64,000 nt of DNA from positions 62,001-126,000 of the forward strand of contig JACQDM010000002.1 of assembly GCA_016201045.1 (NCBI GenBank), in the 5' to 3' direction. The notes under the pieces were generated by a model, which ran no database searches, was not told where the DNA came from, and was given only the letters and a program-made list of their open reading frames with translations. Shown here in pieces: positions 1 through 9,431 of the stretch (its first letter is position 1; each line of letters starts with the position of its first letter). The translations under genes were made by a program, and so were the position numbers. Source of the DNA: Afipia sp. (lineage in GTDB: Bacteria; Pseudomonadota; Alphaproteobacteria; Rhizobiales; Xanthobacteraceae).

Positions 1-900
1 CTCGTGATGGGACATTTCGACACGGTGCATCCGGTCGGTACGCTCGCGAAGCTGCCGTTCCGCCGCGACGGCGACACATGCTACGGCCCCGGGATCATGG
101 ACATGAAGGGCGGCAACTACGCCGCACTCGAGGCGCTGCGGCAGTTGCAGCGCGCGAAGGTCGAAACGCCGCTGCCGGTTACCTTTCTTTTTACGAGCGA
201 CGAGGAAATCGGCAGCGCTTCCACGCGCGAAATGATCGAAGCGGAAGCGGCGAAACATAAATACGTTCTCGTGCCGGAGCCCGCGCGCACCGAAGGCGGT
301 GTGGTGACGGGGCGTTACGCGATTGCGCGGTTCAATCTCGAAGCGATCGGGCGACCCAGTCACGCCGGCGCGCTGCTCGCCGATGGCCGCTCGGCCATTC
401 GCGTGATGGCCGACATGATTCCGGTGATCGATGCGATGACCACGAGCGACTGCACCTTCAGCGTCGGCGTCGTGCATGGCGGGCAGTGGGTGAATTGCGT
501 GGCGAGTTCGTGCACGGGACAGGCGCTGTCGATGGCGAAAAAACAAAGCGATCTCGATGACGGCGTTAAGCGCATGCTTGCGCTGAGCAAGAAGGACGCG
601 CAGGGCGGCGAATTCATCGTCACGCGCGGCGTCACACGCCCGGTGTGGGAGCCGGACGGCAAGACGATGGCGCTTTACGAAACAGCCAAGCGCATTGCCT
701 CCACGCTCGGCGCCGATCTGAAACATTCCAGTGCCGGCGGCGGTTCTGACGGCAATTTCACCGGCGCGATGGGGATTGCGACACTTGACGGTCTAGGCGT
801 GCGTGGCGAGGGATTGCACACGCTCAACGAACATATCTTTATTGAGAGTCTCGCCGAACGCGGACGCCTGATGGCGGGCTTGCTCGCGGAATTGAATTAG
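1..900 (+). CDS. M20 family zinc peptidase (glutamate carboxypeptidase-like), 5' truncated
   Basis: The reading frame is open from base 1 and lacks its N-terminus because the window begins inside it; 299 residues remain. Metal-site signatures of family M20 are visible in order: GHFDTVHP (His and Asp ligands), the bridging Asp in GPGIMDMKGG, the catalytic Glu pair in TSDEEIGS, and a late His in EGLHTLNEH. A dimerisation (lid) domain lies between, around residues 105-215. The family hydrolyses N-acyl amino acids or C-terminal glutamate in the cytoplasm or periplasm. The missing N-terminus hides any signal peptide. Its stop overlaps the stop of the convergent acyltransferase by a few bases. The CPG2-like subgroup is the best fit; the substrate is not predictable. 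Confidence 0.85.
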   Translation, partial: LVMGHFDTVHPVGTLAKLPFRRDGDTCYGPGIMDMKGGNYAALEALRQLQRAKVETPLPVTFLFTSDEEIGSASTREMIEAEAAKHKYVLVPEPARTEGGVVTGRYAIARFNLEAIGRPSHAGALLADGRSAIRVMADMIPVIDAMTTSDCTFSVGVVHGGQWVNCVASSCTGQALSMAKKQSDLDDGVKRMLALSKKDAQGGEFIVTRGVTRPVWEPDGKTMALYETAKRIASTLGADLKHSSAGGGSDGNFTGAMGIATLDGLGVRGEGLHTLNEHIFIESLAERGRLMAGLLAELN

Positions 901-1751
901 CCGCGCGCGGGTTCGGCTGCTCCCGGCAATTCCGCGCTTGCGGCGGCGGGCGTAATTTCGGTCTGCGGTTTCGTCGAACGCAGCGCCTGTGCGGTCATGC
1001 GCCGCACGGATGCTTCGGCGTCGCGTGCGATCTGCTTGCGGTCGGCATGCATGTCGTAAGCAATCGCCTCGCCCCAACTCACCGTGACATCGACCGCGCC
1101 GTTGGCGAGAACGCCGAGCAGATGCGGCACAAGATCCATGTCGCCGTACCACGCGACCTTGTCGCGCAACGCGCGCCCGACCGGCAATCCACCGTAGCGC
1201 ACATAGGCCAGTGATACCGGCTGCACCACCACCTTGTCATGATGCGTGGCGTCGCCGATGACGTGATGCACCGAACCGATCAGTGCGGAGCGGAACGGCA
1301 GAATGCGGATGCCGTCGCTCGACGTGCCTTCGGGAAACAGCAATACGGCGTCGCCGCCGAGCAAACGATCCGCCATCGCGCGGGCATGGTCGCCGGTCTT
1401 GTGGCGGCGGTCGCGTTCGATGAAAATCGTGCGCTGCAGTCGCGCCAGCCAGCCGAACACCGGCCATGACTTCACTTCGGATTTTGCGACGAACACCAGC
1501 GGCGCGACCGCGCCAATCACCGAAATATCCGACCATGAGACATGGTTGGATAGAATGAGCACCGGCTTGTCGCGCGTCAGTTGCCCGACCTCCGTGATAC
1601 GGATGCCGATGACAGCGCAATAGAGCCGGTGAAACAACACAGGCACATCGCGTTGCAGCCGGTTGCCCGTCACCATTCCGATGACGTGAAACGGCAGCAG
1701 CACCAGAAGAATGACAACGAGAGCGAGGAGAACGAAGACGGCGCGGATCAT
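897..1751 (-). CDS. plsC: 1-acyl-sn-glycerol-3-phosphate acyltransferase (PlsC/LPLAT family)
   Basis: 284 residues. An N-terminal hydrophobic segment (about residues 3-28) anchors it to the inner membrane. The acyltransferase signature H-x4-D is present as NHVSWSD near residue 70, followed by the substrate motif FPEGTSSDG near residue 140. This family moves an acyl chain from acyl-ACP or acyl-CoA to lysophosphatidic acid in phospholipid synthesis; related members acylate ornithine lipids, so the substrate is inferred. The C-terminal 30 residues are Ala/Pro/Glu-rich and probably disordered. It is convergent with the M20 peptidase and the two stop codons overlap. Confidence 0.85.
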   Translation of the reverse strand: MIRAVFVLLALVVILLVLLPFHVIGMVTGNRLQRDVPVLFHRLYCAVIGIRITEVGQLTRDKPVLILSNHVSWSDISVIGAVAPLVFVAKSEVKSWPVFGWLARLQRTIFIERDRRHKTGDHARAMADRLLGGDAVLLFPEGTSSDGIRILPFRSALIGSVHHVIGDATHHDKVVVQPVSLAYVRYGGLPVGRALRDKVAWYGDMDLVPHLLGVLANGAVDVTVSWGEAIAYDMHADRKQIARDAEASVRRMTAQALRSTKPQTEITPAAASAELPGAAEPARG

Positions 1752-2058
1752 GCGGGTTTTGGACAGGCGGGTTGCAGCATCAGCTTATAGCGGCCGCACG
1801 CCAAAGCGCGCGCAAAAAAATGCGGCCCCGGCAGACTGGCGCAATGGGGATTGCGCATCATGTCGGCACCTGGGACCGCGAGAGCGCCGATGCGCGACGG
1901 GTGTGCGGATCGGACGCGCAGACAGGCTAGTCAGCGGATATAACAGCCACGTGACAGGGGCATTTTATCCACAGGCGGAACCAAAAGCGCGGCCCGGTAC
2001 TTTGTAGCCGCTGATACCAATGATTTGCCAAGCCCAGTGATTTCCCGAAAGGACGCTC
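1752..2058. other. Intergenic region with no recognisable gene
   Basis: About 300 bases between the divergently transcribed acyltransferase and the DUF486 gene. It should hold both promoters. No convincing ORF with a ribosome binding site, RNA gene or repeat is visible. A purine-rich AAAGGACG lies just before the DUF486 start. Confidence 0.5.
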
Positions 2059-2415
2059 ATGCCCACCTTCGTGTCGCCGTACCTGCTGCCGATCCTGATG
2101 CTATTGGCGTCGAACATCTTCATGACTTTCGCCTGGTACGGCCATCTGAAGTTCAAGGACTATTCGCTGCCGCTCGTCATCATGGTGAGCTGGGGCATCG
2201 CGTTCTTCGAATACTGGCTTGCGGTGCCGGCGAATCGCTGGGGCAGCGCGGTCTATACGGCGGCACAGCTCAAGACGATGCAGGAAGTCATCACGCTCGT
2301 GGTGTTTGCCGGCTTTTCGTTTCTCTATCTAAAGGAGCCGCTGGGCTGGAATCATGCGCTCGGCTTCGCGTTCATCGCGCTCGGCGCGTTTTTCATCTTT
2401 CACAAATGGGCCTGA
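2059..2415 (+). CDS. DUF486 small multidrug-resistance-like membrane protein
   Basis: 118 residues with four predicted membrane helices (about 5-25, 33-52, 72-90 and 97-116), the layout of the DUF486 branch of the drug/metabolite transporter superfamily. Conserved-looking features include FAWYGHLKF in the first loop and FLYLKEPLGWNH between helices 3 and 4. Start ATG is preceded by AAAGGACG at suitable distance. Function of the family is not established; the fold suggests a dual-topology dimeric transporter. It stands alone with its own upstream region. Confidence 0.8.
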   Translation: MPTFVSPYLLPILMLLASNIFMTFAWYGHLKFKDYSLPLVIMVSWGIAFFEYWLAVPANRWGSAVYTAAQLKTMQEVITLVVFAGFSFLYLKEPLGWNHALGFAFIALGAFFIFHKWA

Positions 2416-2489
2416 ACGATCAGCAGCGCTGCCAGCACGACGATGGCTGCGGTCAGCGATGCGGTGACGACGACGGTCGGCGATTTCAT
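2400..2489 (-). CDS. Possible 29-residue single-helix membrane peptide
   Basis: A short frame whose product is almost entirely one hydrophobic helix (SLTAAIVVLAALLIV) after a short MKSP start. A GGAG lies about 8 bases before the ATG; a second in-frame ATG 6 bases upstream would add two residues. Its 3' end overlaps the last bases of the DUF486 gene on the opposite strand. The hydrophobic composition and ribosome binding site are the only support, so it may be chance. Confidence 0.3.
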   Translation of the reverse strand: MKSPTVVVTASLTAAIVVLAALLIVQAHL

Positions 2490-2574
2490 CGGCATTCTCC
2501 GGCGCGCGAGCTTTCCGCTCGCGGCGCGATGGCCGCATTGAATATGTAATGCGTGAAACGAAAATCGCGGCCGG

Positions 2575-2754
2575 TCAGCCGCCGATCGCCGTCGCGGCCA
2601 TCACCCTGATCGAAAGCGCGGTGAGCGCCACGACAAGGCACAGCGACAGCGTCACGACCGCGAGCGAAGCTGCTGCGGCATTCGTCAAATTGAACGCGGC
2701 AATACGCGCCGAACGATTCTGAAATCCGGTTTCCAAGTCCTGCGAGCCAATCAT
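2575..2754 (-). CDS. Small membrane protein (59 aa), candidate CtrA target
   Basis: 59 residues: a polar N-terminus (MIGSQDLETGFQNRSARIAAF) followed by one strong hydrophobic helix from about residue 27 to 55, resembling in outline a small pilin-like or inner-membrane peptide, though no pilin cleavage motif is obvious. AGAAGGA sits about 10 bases before the ATG. A perfect TTAA-N7-TTAAC box (2868-2883) lies about 115 bases upstream in the otherwise empty gap. No homologue is recognised. Size, helix and upstream signals support it as real. Confidence 0.5.
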   Translation of the reverse strand: MIGSQDLETGFQNRSARIAAFNLTNAAAASLAVVTLSLCLVVALTALSIRVMAATAIGG

Positions 2755-2867
2755 GGCCGTCGATCCTTCTGTCGCGGCGAATCACCGCGCGAATCAAATG
2801 TGGCAGAGGCTGCTGTCAGGATTGCGGCGGCGCGCGCGTGCAAAATGGCGGAAGCGCGGCAAAAGAG

Positions 2868-2883
2868 TTAAGGATGTCTTAAC
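2868..2883 (-). promoter_or_regulatory. CtrA-type binding box TTAA-N7-TTAAC
   Basis: TTAAGGATGTCTTAAC matches the full CtrA consensus, with two half-sites separated by seven bases. It lies in the gap between the end of a GST gene and the 59-residue membrane protein, so the only gene it can serve as an upstream site is the minus-strand small protein. CtrA is the cell-cycle response regulator of alphaproteobacteria. Occupancy is inferred. Confidence 0.5.
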
Positions 2884-2929
2884 GCGTGAATTTTAGCTGT
2901 GTTGTGGCTTTTCGGACTCGCGGTTGCGA

Positions 2930-3568
2930 TCACGCCTTGATGGCGTCTTTAGCCCGCTCGACGGCTGCGAGCATCGGCACGAAGCGCGGCTCCTGTTCGA
3001 CGCGCTTGAGCCATTTGCGCACCGAGGGATAGCCGGTGAGATCGAAATCGCATTGGTTGGCGACGTGCGTGTAACCGTACAGCGCGATGTCGGCGACCGT
3101 CAGATGTCCGGCCGCGAAATAGTCGTGGGTCTTGAGATGGTTTTCCATCACCCGCAGCGCCGCGTAGCCGCGCTCCATCCAGTCTTCCAGCGAATGGGTC
3201 TGCAGGTCGCGGCCACCCTTCACCAGCACCAGCCAGAAATACGCGGCGCCCACGCTCGGCTCCAGCGCGTGCTGCTCGAAGAACATCCACTGCAACGCTT
3301 CGGCGCGATCGATGCGATCTTCAGGCGCGAGCGGCGTGCCGCCGGCGACGTACCACAAAATCGCATTCGATTCGGCGAGGTAGCGGCCCTCCGCCACTTC
3401 GAGCAGCGGCACCTGACCGCTGGGATTCTTCGCGAGGAATTCCGGCGTGCGGCTTTCGCCGTGAAGAATGTCGACCTCGATGGCCTTGTAGGGCGCATCG
3501 AGCAGCGCCAGCGCAAGGCGGACCTTGTAGCTGTTGCCGGAACGCTGCATCGAATAAAGCTTGTACAT
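2930..3568 (-). CDS. Glutathione S-transferase family protein
   Basis: 212 residues from the ATG that opens MYKLYSMQRSGNSYKVRLAL, the usual beginning of the thioredoxin-like domain; a longer frame upstream would add about 30 non-family residues. The N-terminal domain carries the NPSGQVPLLE cis-proline loop and the ESNAILWY glutathione-binding motif, and the C-terminal helical domain has TVADIALYGYTHVA. It is cytosolic and probably conjugates or reduces small electrophiles with glutathione. Another GST of similar type lies at 16.9 kb. Substrate unknown. Confidence 0.85.
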   Translation of the reverse strand: MYKLYSMQRSGNSYKVRLALALLDAPYKAIEVDILHGESRTPEFLAKNPSGQVPLLEVAEGRYLAESNAILWYVAGGTPLAPEDRIDRAEALQWMFFEQHALEPSVGAAYFWLVLVKGGRDLQTHSLEDWMERGYAALRVMENHLKTHDYFAAGHLTVADIALYGYTHVANQCDFDLTGYPSVRKWLKRVEQEPRFVPMLAAVERAKDAIKA

Positions 3569-3709
3569 AGACCGACGTTTCGCTTCCCCAATTTGAAGAC
3601 AATGAGGTCGCGAACAGCCCGCCGCAAGGGCCGCGAACTGGAAATAGTCGAATTGCACCGCGCTGCGGTATTTTCGGGGAAGAATAGTTTCGGAATCGGC
3701 TTCGCCGAA

Positions 3710-4951
3710 TCACGCCTGCGCGAATTTACGCGCTGCCCGTCTCACATATCCGAGATCGGAAGCCGCACGGCGAAGTGTGATCGCATAGAGCATCAGCATT
3801 GCGATCAGCCCAAGCGGAATGAATGTCATGTTTGCAATGCTGCGCGAGATCAGCGGCGCGATCCAGGCAAAGGCGAGAATGCTGATTTCAAACGGCTGAA
3901 AGCCGCGTGCAAAACCATGCCGCGTGAAAAAGGCGATGGAGACCGCCAGGACCACCATGTCGTAGTCCAGCATATAAGGCGTTGCGAGCAGGCTCGCGGT
4001 CGCAAGCGCCGACGCTTTCAATTCGAACGCCGCTTCGCTGCGCCAGAGCCAGATGATGCCTGCTGCAAGAACCAGCGCCAGCGAGATTTGCGCGGCATAG
4101 GCGGTTTCGATTCCGAAACCCCATGAACGCACGGCGGAGAAGATCGACTGGATTTTCTCCCAGCCGGTGCCGCCCTGTTCAAGCACGACGCTTTGGGTGA
4201 ATGCGGTCGAGGCGAAGAAAGCGTGCCACACTTTCATACCGAGCGCGGCTGTCGCCGCGATCACCAACGCTGCGACGGTCGCAGCGGCGGCGGCAATGGT
4301 TATCCAGCGTTGCGAGACGAGCAGCGCCAGCGGGATCAAAACGCCGAATTGCGGCTTGTAGGCGAGCATGCCGATCAAAACGCCTGACAACCAAGGACGG
4401 CGATCCATCAATTGCAACGCGCTGCCGAGAAGCGCTGCCGTGAGAAATCCGTTCTGGCCGTGTCCGACATTGACGAACACAGCGGGGAAGGCGAGCGCAA
4501 TCAGGAGCGTCTCCTTGCGCGGCAGAATCGCGCGCAGCACCGCGACATAGGCGGCGAGACTTAGCCCCAGCCAAAAAAACAATCCCCACGCATAGGGAAC
4601 GGCGGCGACGGCGGCCGCGATGGCAAAAAAGAACGGCGGATAGTGCCAGCCGTAGAACGGCACATCGCGTCCGTCGAACACGGCCTTCTCGGCGGCATGC
4701 TGAAGCGCGGGCTCATAGGCATCCGCAGCGCGTCCGGCCCAGGCCAGTTGGCCCGCGGCATAAGGATCGGAAAAATCCGTGCCGATGGGTTTGCCGTTGC
4801 GGTCGATCATTCGATCCGACATCGCAATCCATGCGCCGAACCCGAGCACGCAAGCGGTGAGCAAAATCGCACAATAAGCTCGCGCGCGCTCGGCTGTCAG
4901 CCAGTCGCCGGTTCGCAACGCTGCTATCAAGGAACGCCAGAAATCGGCCAT
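3710..4951 (-). CDS. GT87/DUF2029-like polytopic membrane glycosyltransferase
   Basis: 413 residues with roughly ten membrane helices. An early periplasmic loop carries DFSDPYAAG (Asp pair) and PFYGWHYPPFFF, both typical of DUF2029/GT87 proteins, which transfer mannose or other sugars from polyprenyl-phosphate donors on the outer face of the inner membrane. The C-terminus is basic. It is transcribed alone between a GST gene and the aminotransferase upstream region. The exact sugar and acceptor cannot be inferred. Confidence 0.75.
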   Translation of the reverse strand: MADFWRSLIAALRTGDWLTAERARAYCAILLTACVLGFGAWIAMSDRMIDRNGKPIGTDFSDPYAAGQLAWAGRAADAYEPALQHAAEKAVFDGRDVPFYGWHYPPFFFAIAAAVAAVPYAWGLFFWLGLSLAAYVAVLRAILPRKETLLIALAFPAVFVNVGHGQNGFLTAALLGSALQLMDRRPWLSGVLIGMLAYKPQFGVLIPLALLVSQRWITIAAAAATVAALVIAATAALGMKVWHAFFASTAFTQSVVLEQGGTGWEKIQSIFSAVRSWGFGIETAYAAQISLALVLAAGIIWLWRSEAAFELKASALATASLLATPYMLDYDMVVLAVSIAFFTRHGFARGFQPFEISILAFAWIAPLISRSIANMTFIPLGLIAMLMLYAITLRRAASDLGYVRRAARKFAQA

Positions 4952-5003
4952 TTGCGCGCTTAACTTTATGAATGTTGCGCCGATCCTATGGCCTCGCTTT
5001 TAA

Positions 5004-6335
<1,332 letters not shown>

Positions 6336-6383
6336 TCGAGAGCCGTTCCAGATTTTCCTCACGATGCCGTGACGATAATTCGA

Positions 6384-6419
6384 GAAAGCGCCATGTTTTT
6401 GACATGGCGCTTTCCTTTT
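6384..6419 (+). terminator. Intrinsic terminator after the aminotransferase
   Basis: A perfect 12-bp stem (GAAAGCGCCATG with its complement, 6384-6395 and 6403-6414), a 7-base loop and a following CTTTT. It lies about 50 bases after the aminotransferase stop. Confidence 0.8.
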
Positions 6420-6461
6420 GTCCGCGCGCATCAAGATTCAATCACCGGGGAGTCACGGTTC

Positions 6462-6968
6462 ATGCGTATTTCATTCATCATCGGCGCAACATTCGCCGCA
6501 CTTGCAGCCAGCGCCGCAAGTGCGGCGCAGTCGCGCGTTCAGGTCGGCACCGTCTCCTGCGAGGGCGGACCGAATGTCGGCTATGTCGTGGGGTCGATGA
6601 CGCAGTTGCATTGCGTCTTCAACGCTCAGGGACGCAGGCCCGAGCCCTATTTGGCGAACGTGCAGCGCATCGGCATCGATGTCGGCATTACGGATACGAC
6701 TGGACTTGCCTGGGCCGTGTTCGCGCCGACCTATCGCGTGGGCCCCGGCGATCTGTCGGGACGCTACGGCGGCTTCGGCGCCAATGCTGCGGTCGGCGTC
6801 GGTGGCGGCGGCAATTTGCTTTGGGGCGGATCGCAGAATTCCTACGCCCTGCAGCCGCTCAGCCTTCAGGGCCAGACCGGCCTCAACGCGACCGGCGGCA
6901 TCCTCAGCGTCGAACTGCATCAGGAAGGCATCTATCCGCAGCGGCGCTATCATCGCCGTCGCCGCTAG
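6462..6968 (+). CDS. DUF992 family secreted protein, first copy
   Basis: 168 residues, beginning with a signal peptide ending near ASAASAA; GGGGAG lies about 10 bases before the chosen ATG. The mature part has the DUF992 outline: VGTVSCEGGPNVGYVVGS, a Cys pair, IGIDVGITDTTGLAWAVFAP and a Gly-rich run GVGGGGN, then ALQPLSLQGQTGLN. The C-terminus is basic and arginine-rich (RRYHRRRR). The family is periplasmic or extracellular in Rhizobiales and has no known function. A close paralogue follows about 140 bases downstream. Confidence 0.8.
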   Translation: MRISFIIGATFAALAASAASAAQSRVQVGTVSCEGGPNVGYVVGSMTQLHCVFNAQGRRPEPYLANVQRIGIDVGITDTTGLAWAVFAPTYRVGPGDLSGRYGGFGANAAVGVGGGGNLLWGGSQNSYALQPLSLQGQTGLNATGGILSVELHQEGIYPQRRYHRRRR

Positions 6969-6987
6969 GTCGAACGGCTCGATTTAC

Positions 6988-7013
6988 AAAGGCCCGCGCG
7001 AGCGGGCCTTTTT
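6988..7013 (+). terminator. Intrinsic terminator between the two DUF992 genes
   Basis: The stem AAAGGCCCGC / GCGGGCCTTT with a short loop and a continuing T-run separates the two paralogues, so each probably has its own transcript. Confidence 0.8.
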
Positions 7014-7111
7014 GCTGTGCGGCATCGGACGCGGGAATTGAACATTCTTTTGCGGTGTGACTAGATGGATAGACAGATTCCATTTGCTGTTTGCGACCCG
7101 GAGATCGACCG

Positions 7112-7591
7112 ATGCAGCGCATCTCGTTCTTTTTGATTTTTTCTCTCGCCGCTCTCGTTGTTTCGTTTGCCGACGCGAACGCGCAGTCGCGCACACAGGT
7201 CGGTGTTCTCGAATGCCGTAGCCCCGGCAGCGTCGGCCTGATCGTCGGCTCGGTGACGAATTTCGGTTGCGTGCTTCGCGTCACCGGACATCCGGACGAT
7301 CTCTACACCGCGCGCATCACCAAGGTCGGCGTCGATCTTGGCATCACCGGCGAAACCGGATTGTCCTGGGCCGTCCTTGCGCCGACCGCGCAGATCGGGC
7401 CTGGCGCTCTTGCCGGAAACTACGCTGGTGTCGACGCGAGCGCGGCGGTCGGTGTGGGAGTCGGCGGCAACGCGATGGTCGGCGGATCGAACAATACCTT
7501 CGCGCTGCAGCCATTGAGCGTGCAAGGTCAGACCGGAATCAATGTCGCGGGCGGCGTGCAGAGCATGGAGCTGCGTCCGGGCCGCTACTAA
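7112..7591 (+). CDS. DUF992 family secreted protein, second copy
   Basis: 159 residues from the ATG that follows CGGAGATCGACCG; a TTG 21 bases upstream is in frame but less likely. A signal peptide ends near ADANAQS. It matches the first copy segment by segment: QVGVLECRSPGSVGLIVGS, KVGVDLGITGETGLSWAV, the Gly/Val-rich GVGVGGN, and ALQPLSVQGQTGIN. It lacks the basic C-terminal tail of the first copy. It is exported; role unknown. Confidence 0.8.
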   Translation: MQRISFFLIFSLAALVVSFADANAQSRTQVGVLECRSPGSVGLIVGSVTNFGCVLRVTGHPDDLYTARITKVGVDLGITGETGLSWAVLAPTAQIGPGALAGNYAGVDASAAVGVGVGGNAMVGGSNNTFALQPLSVQGQTGINVAGGVQSMELRPGRY

Positions 7592-7669
7592 CCTGTTCAA
7601 TGGCGGCAATGCCGGGCCGGCGTTGCCGTTGCAATCTCACCGCCGCCTCGGGAAAGGCGCGACCGTTTC

Positions 7670-9400
7670 ATGAATCATCTCACCGTCGAAGCGAAACCGC
7701 CTTCGCCGTCAATCGCCGATCTGTTTCTGCCGAAAATCGTGACGGTGCTACGCGAGGGTTATAGCCTGCGCGATTTTCGCGTCGATGCCGTTGCAGGTCT
7801 CACCGTTGCTATCGTCGCGTTGCCGCTGTCGATGGCGATTGCGATTGCATCCGGCACGACGCCGGATCGCGGACTCTACGCGGCGATTTTCGGCGGTTTT
7901 ATCGTGTCGCTGCTCGGGGGCAGCCGCTTTCAGATCGGCGGACCGGCGGGTGCGTTCATCGTTCTCGTCGCAGCATCGGTCGGCCGCCACGGTATCGATG
8001 GCGTTCTTCTCGCAACGATGATCGCCGGCGCGATCCTGATGATTGCGGGCTTTCTTCAGCTCGGTACCTATATCAAGTTCATTCCCTATCCTGTGACCAT
8101 CGGATTTACCGCAGGCATCGCGGTCATTATTTTCGCAAGCCAGATCAGGGATCTGCTCGGCCTTACAATCGCCGGTAAGGAGCCGGGTGAATTGGTCGAA
8201 AAACTCGAAACGCTCGGCCGGGCCATCGGGACAACGAACATTTCCGCTGTCGCGGTCTCGATCTCAACGGTCGGCATTATCCTGGGCTTGAGAAAGTTTC
8301 GGCCGGCATGGCCCGGCATGCTGATCGCCGTCGTTGCAACCGGACTTGCGGCAGGGTTGTTCGCGCTGCCGGTCGAGACCATCGGCACGCGCTTCGGCGG
8401 TATCCCACAATCGTTTCCTCTCCCGTCGTTTCCCGTCGTAACGTTGGCGAAGATCAAGGCCGTGCTGCCGGACGCTGCGGCGTTCGCGCTGCTGGGTGCC
8501 ATCGAGTCGCTTTTGTCGGCGGTCGTTGCCGACGGTATGACCGGCCGCCGCCACCGCTCGAACAGCGAACTGGTGGCACAAGGCGTCGCCAATATCGGCT
8601 CCGCCATATTTGGCGGCATTTGCGTTACCGGCACCATCGCGCGCACGGCGACCAACGTCCGCGCCGGTGCGCGCGGGCCGGTGGCCGGCATGCTGCATTC
8701 GGCGTTTTTGTTGGCGTTCATGCTGATCGCAGCTCCGCTGGCGAGTTACATCCCGCTAGCGACATTGGCAGGAGTTCTTACCGTCGTGGCATGGAACATG
8801 GCGGAGAAGCATGAGTTCGCCACGCTGCTGCGAACATCATGGGGTGATGCGGTTGTATTGCTTGCAACGTTCCTGCTCACGGTGTTTCGCGATCTCACCG
8901 AGGGCATCGTGGTCGGCTTTGCGCTCGGCGCGCTGCTGTTTATCCATCGGATGTCGCAGGTGACAGGTATCGAGAGTTACGCGCCGCTTGCCCTGGAGGA
9001 CAAGGCGGATACCACGAACGGCGATCGCGAGCGTTACGACCCCGCGCTCGCGGCCGACCCGGACATCGTGGTCTATCGCATCAACGGCGCGTTCTTCTTT
9101 GGAGCAGTCGCCGCGGTAGCGACGGTGCTCGACAGGTTGTCCGGCTACAAGGCGTTGGTGATCGACTTCAAGGCGGTGCCGTTCCTCGACTCAACTGCCG
9201 CCAACGCGATCGCCCAGATCGCGCTCAAGGCAAGACGGCATGGCGTGCGGGTTTTCATCACCGGCGCGTCGCCGATGGTGCGGCGGACATTGCTGTCCTA
9301 CGGCGCGCGACCGCCGCAGGCGAAGTATCGCAAGGATATTGCGACCGCTGTAGCTGATATCAAGACGCGAGCCGGATTGACGGCAACCGGCGCGGCATGA
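7670..9400 (+). CDS. SulP family inorganic anion transporter with STAS domain
   Basis: 576 residues. The membrane domain (about residues 30-430) shows SulP hallmarks: AIVALPLSMAIAIASG, the GGSRFQIGGPAGAF motif, and the helix segment with GAIESLLSAVVADGMTGRRH. A cytoplasmic STAS domain occupies about residues 460-565 (VYRINGAFFFGA and DFKAVPFLDSTAANAI). The family moves sulfate, bicarbonate or other anions across the inner membrane. No sulfate-assimilation genes are adjacent, so the substrate is open. aroE begins 31 bases later and may be co-transcribed. Confidence 0.88.
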   Translation: MNHLTVEAKPPSPSIADLFLPKIVTVLREGYSLRDFRVDAVAGLTVAIVALPLSMAIAIASGTTPDRGLYAAIFGGFIVSLLGGSRFQIGGPAGAFIVLVAASVGRHGIDGVLLATMIAGAILMIAGFLQLGTYIKFIPYPVTIGFTAGIAVIIFASQIRDLLGLTIAGKEPGELVEKLETLGRAIGTTNISAVAVSISTVGIILGLRKFRPAWPGMLIAVVATGLAAGLFALPVETIGTRFGGIPQSFPLPSFPVVTLAKIKAVLPDAAAFALLGAIESLLSAVVADGMTGRRHRSNSELVAQGVANIGSAIFGGICVTGTIARTATNVRAGARGPVAGMLHSAFLLAFMLIAAPLASYIPLATLAGVLTVVAWNMAEKHEFATLLRTSWGDAVVLLATFLLTVFRDLTEGIVVGFALGALLFIHRMSQVTGIESYAPLALEDKADTTNGDRERYDPALAADPDIVVYRINGAFFFGAVAAVATVLDRLSGYKALVIDFKAVPFLDSTAANAIAQIALKARRHGVRVFITGASPMVRRTLLSYGARPPQAKYRKDIATAVADIKTRAGLTATGAA

Positions 9401-9431
9401 TTTGACGCAGTATCCAACCGGAGCCGCCGTT

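Noticed and set aside
2924-4126. A 400-codon open frame on the plus strand
   Set aside because: It runs opposite a GST and a GT87-like gene, is rich in Arg and His as antisense frames of high-GC DNA are, and has no family match or ribosome binding site.
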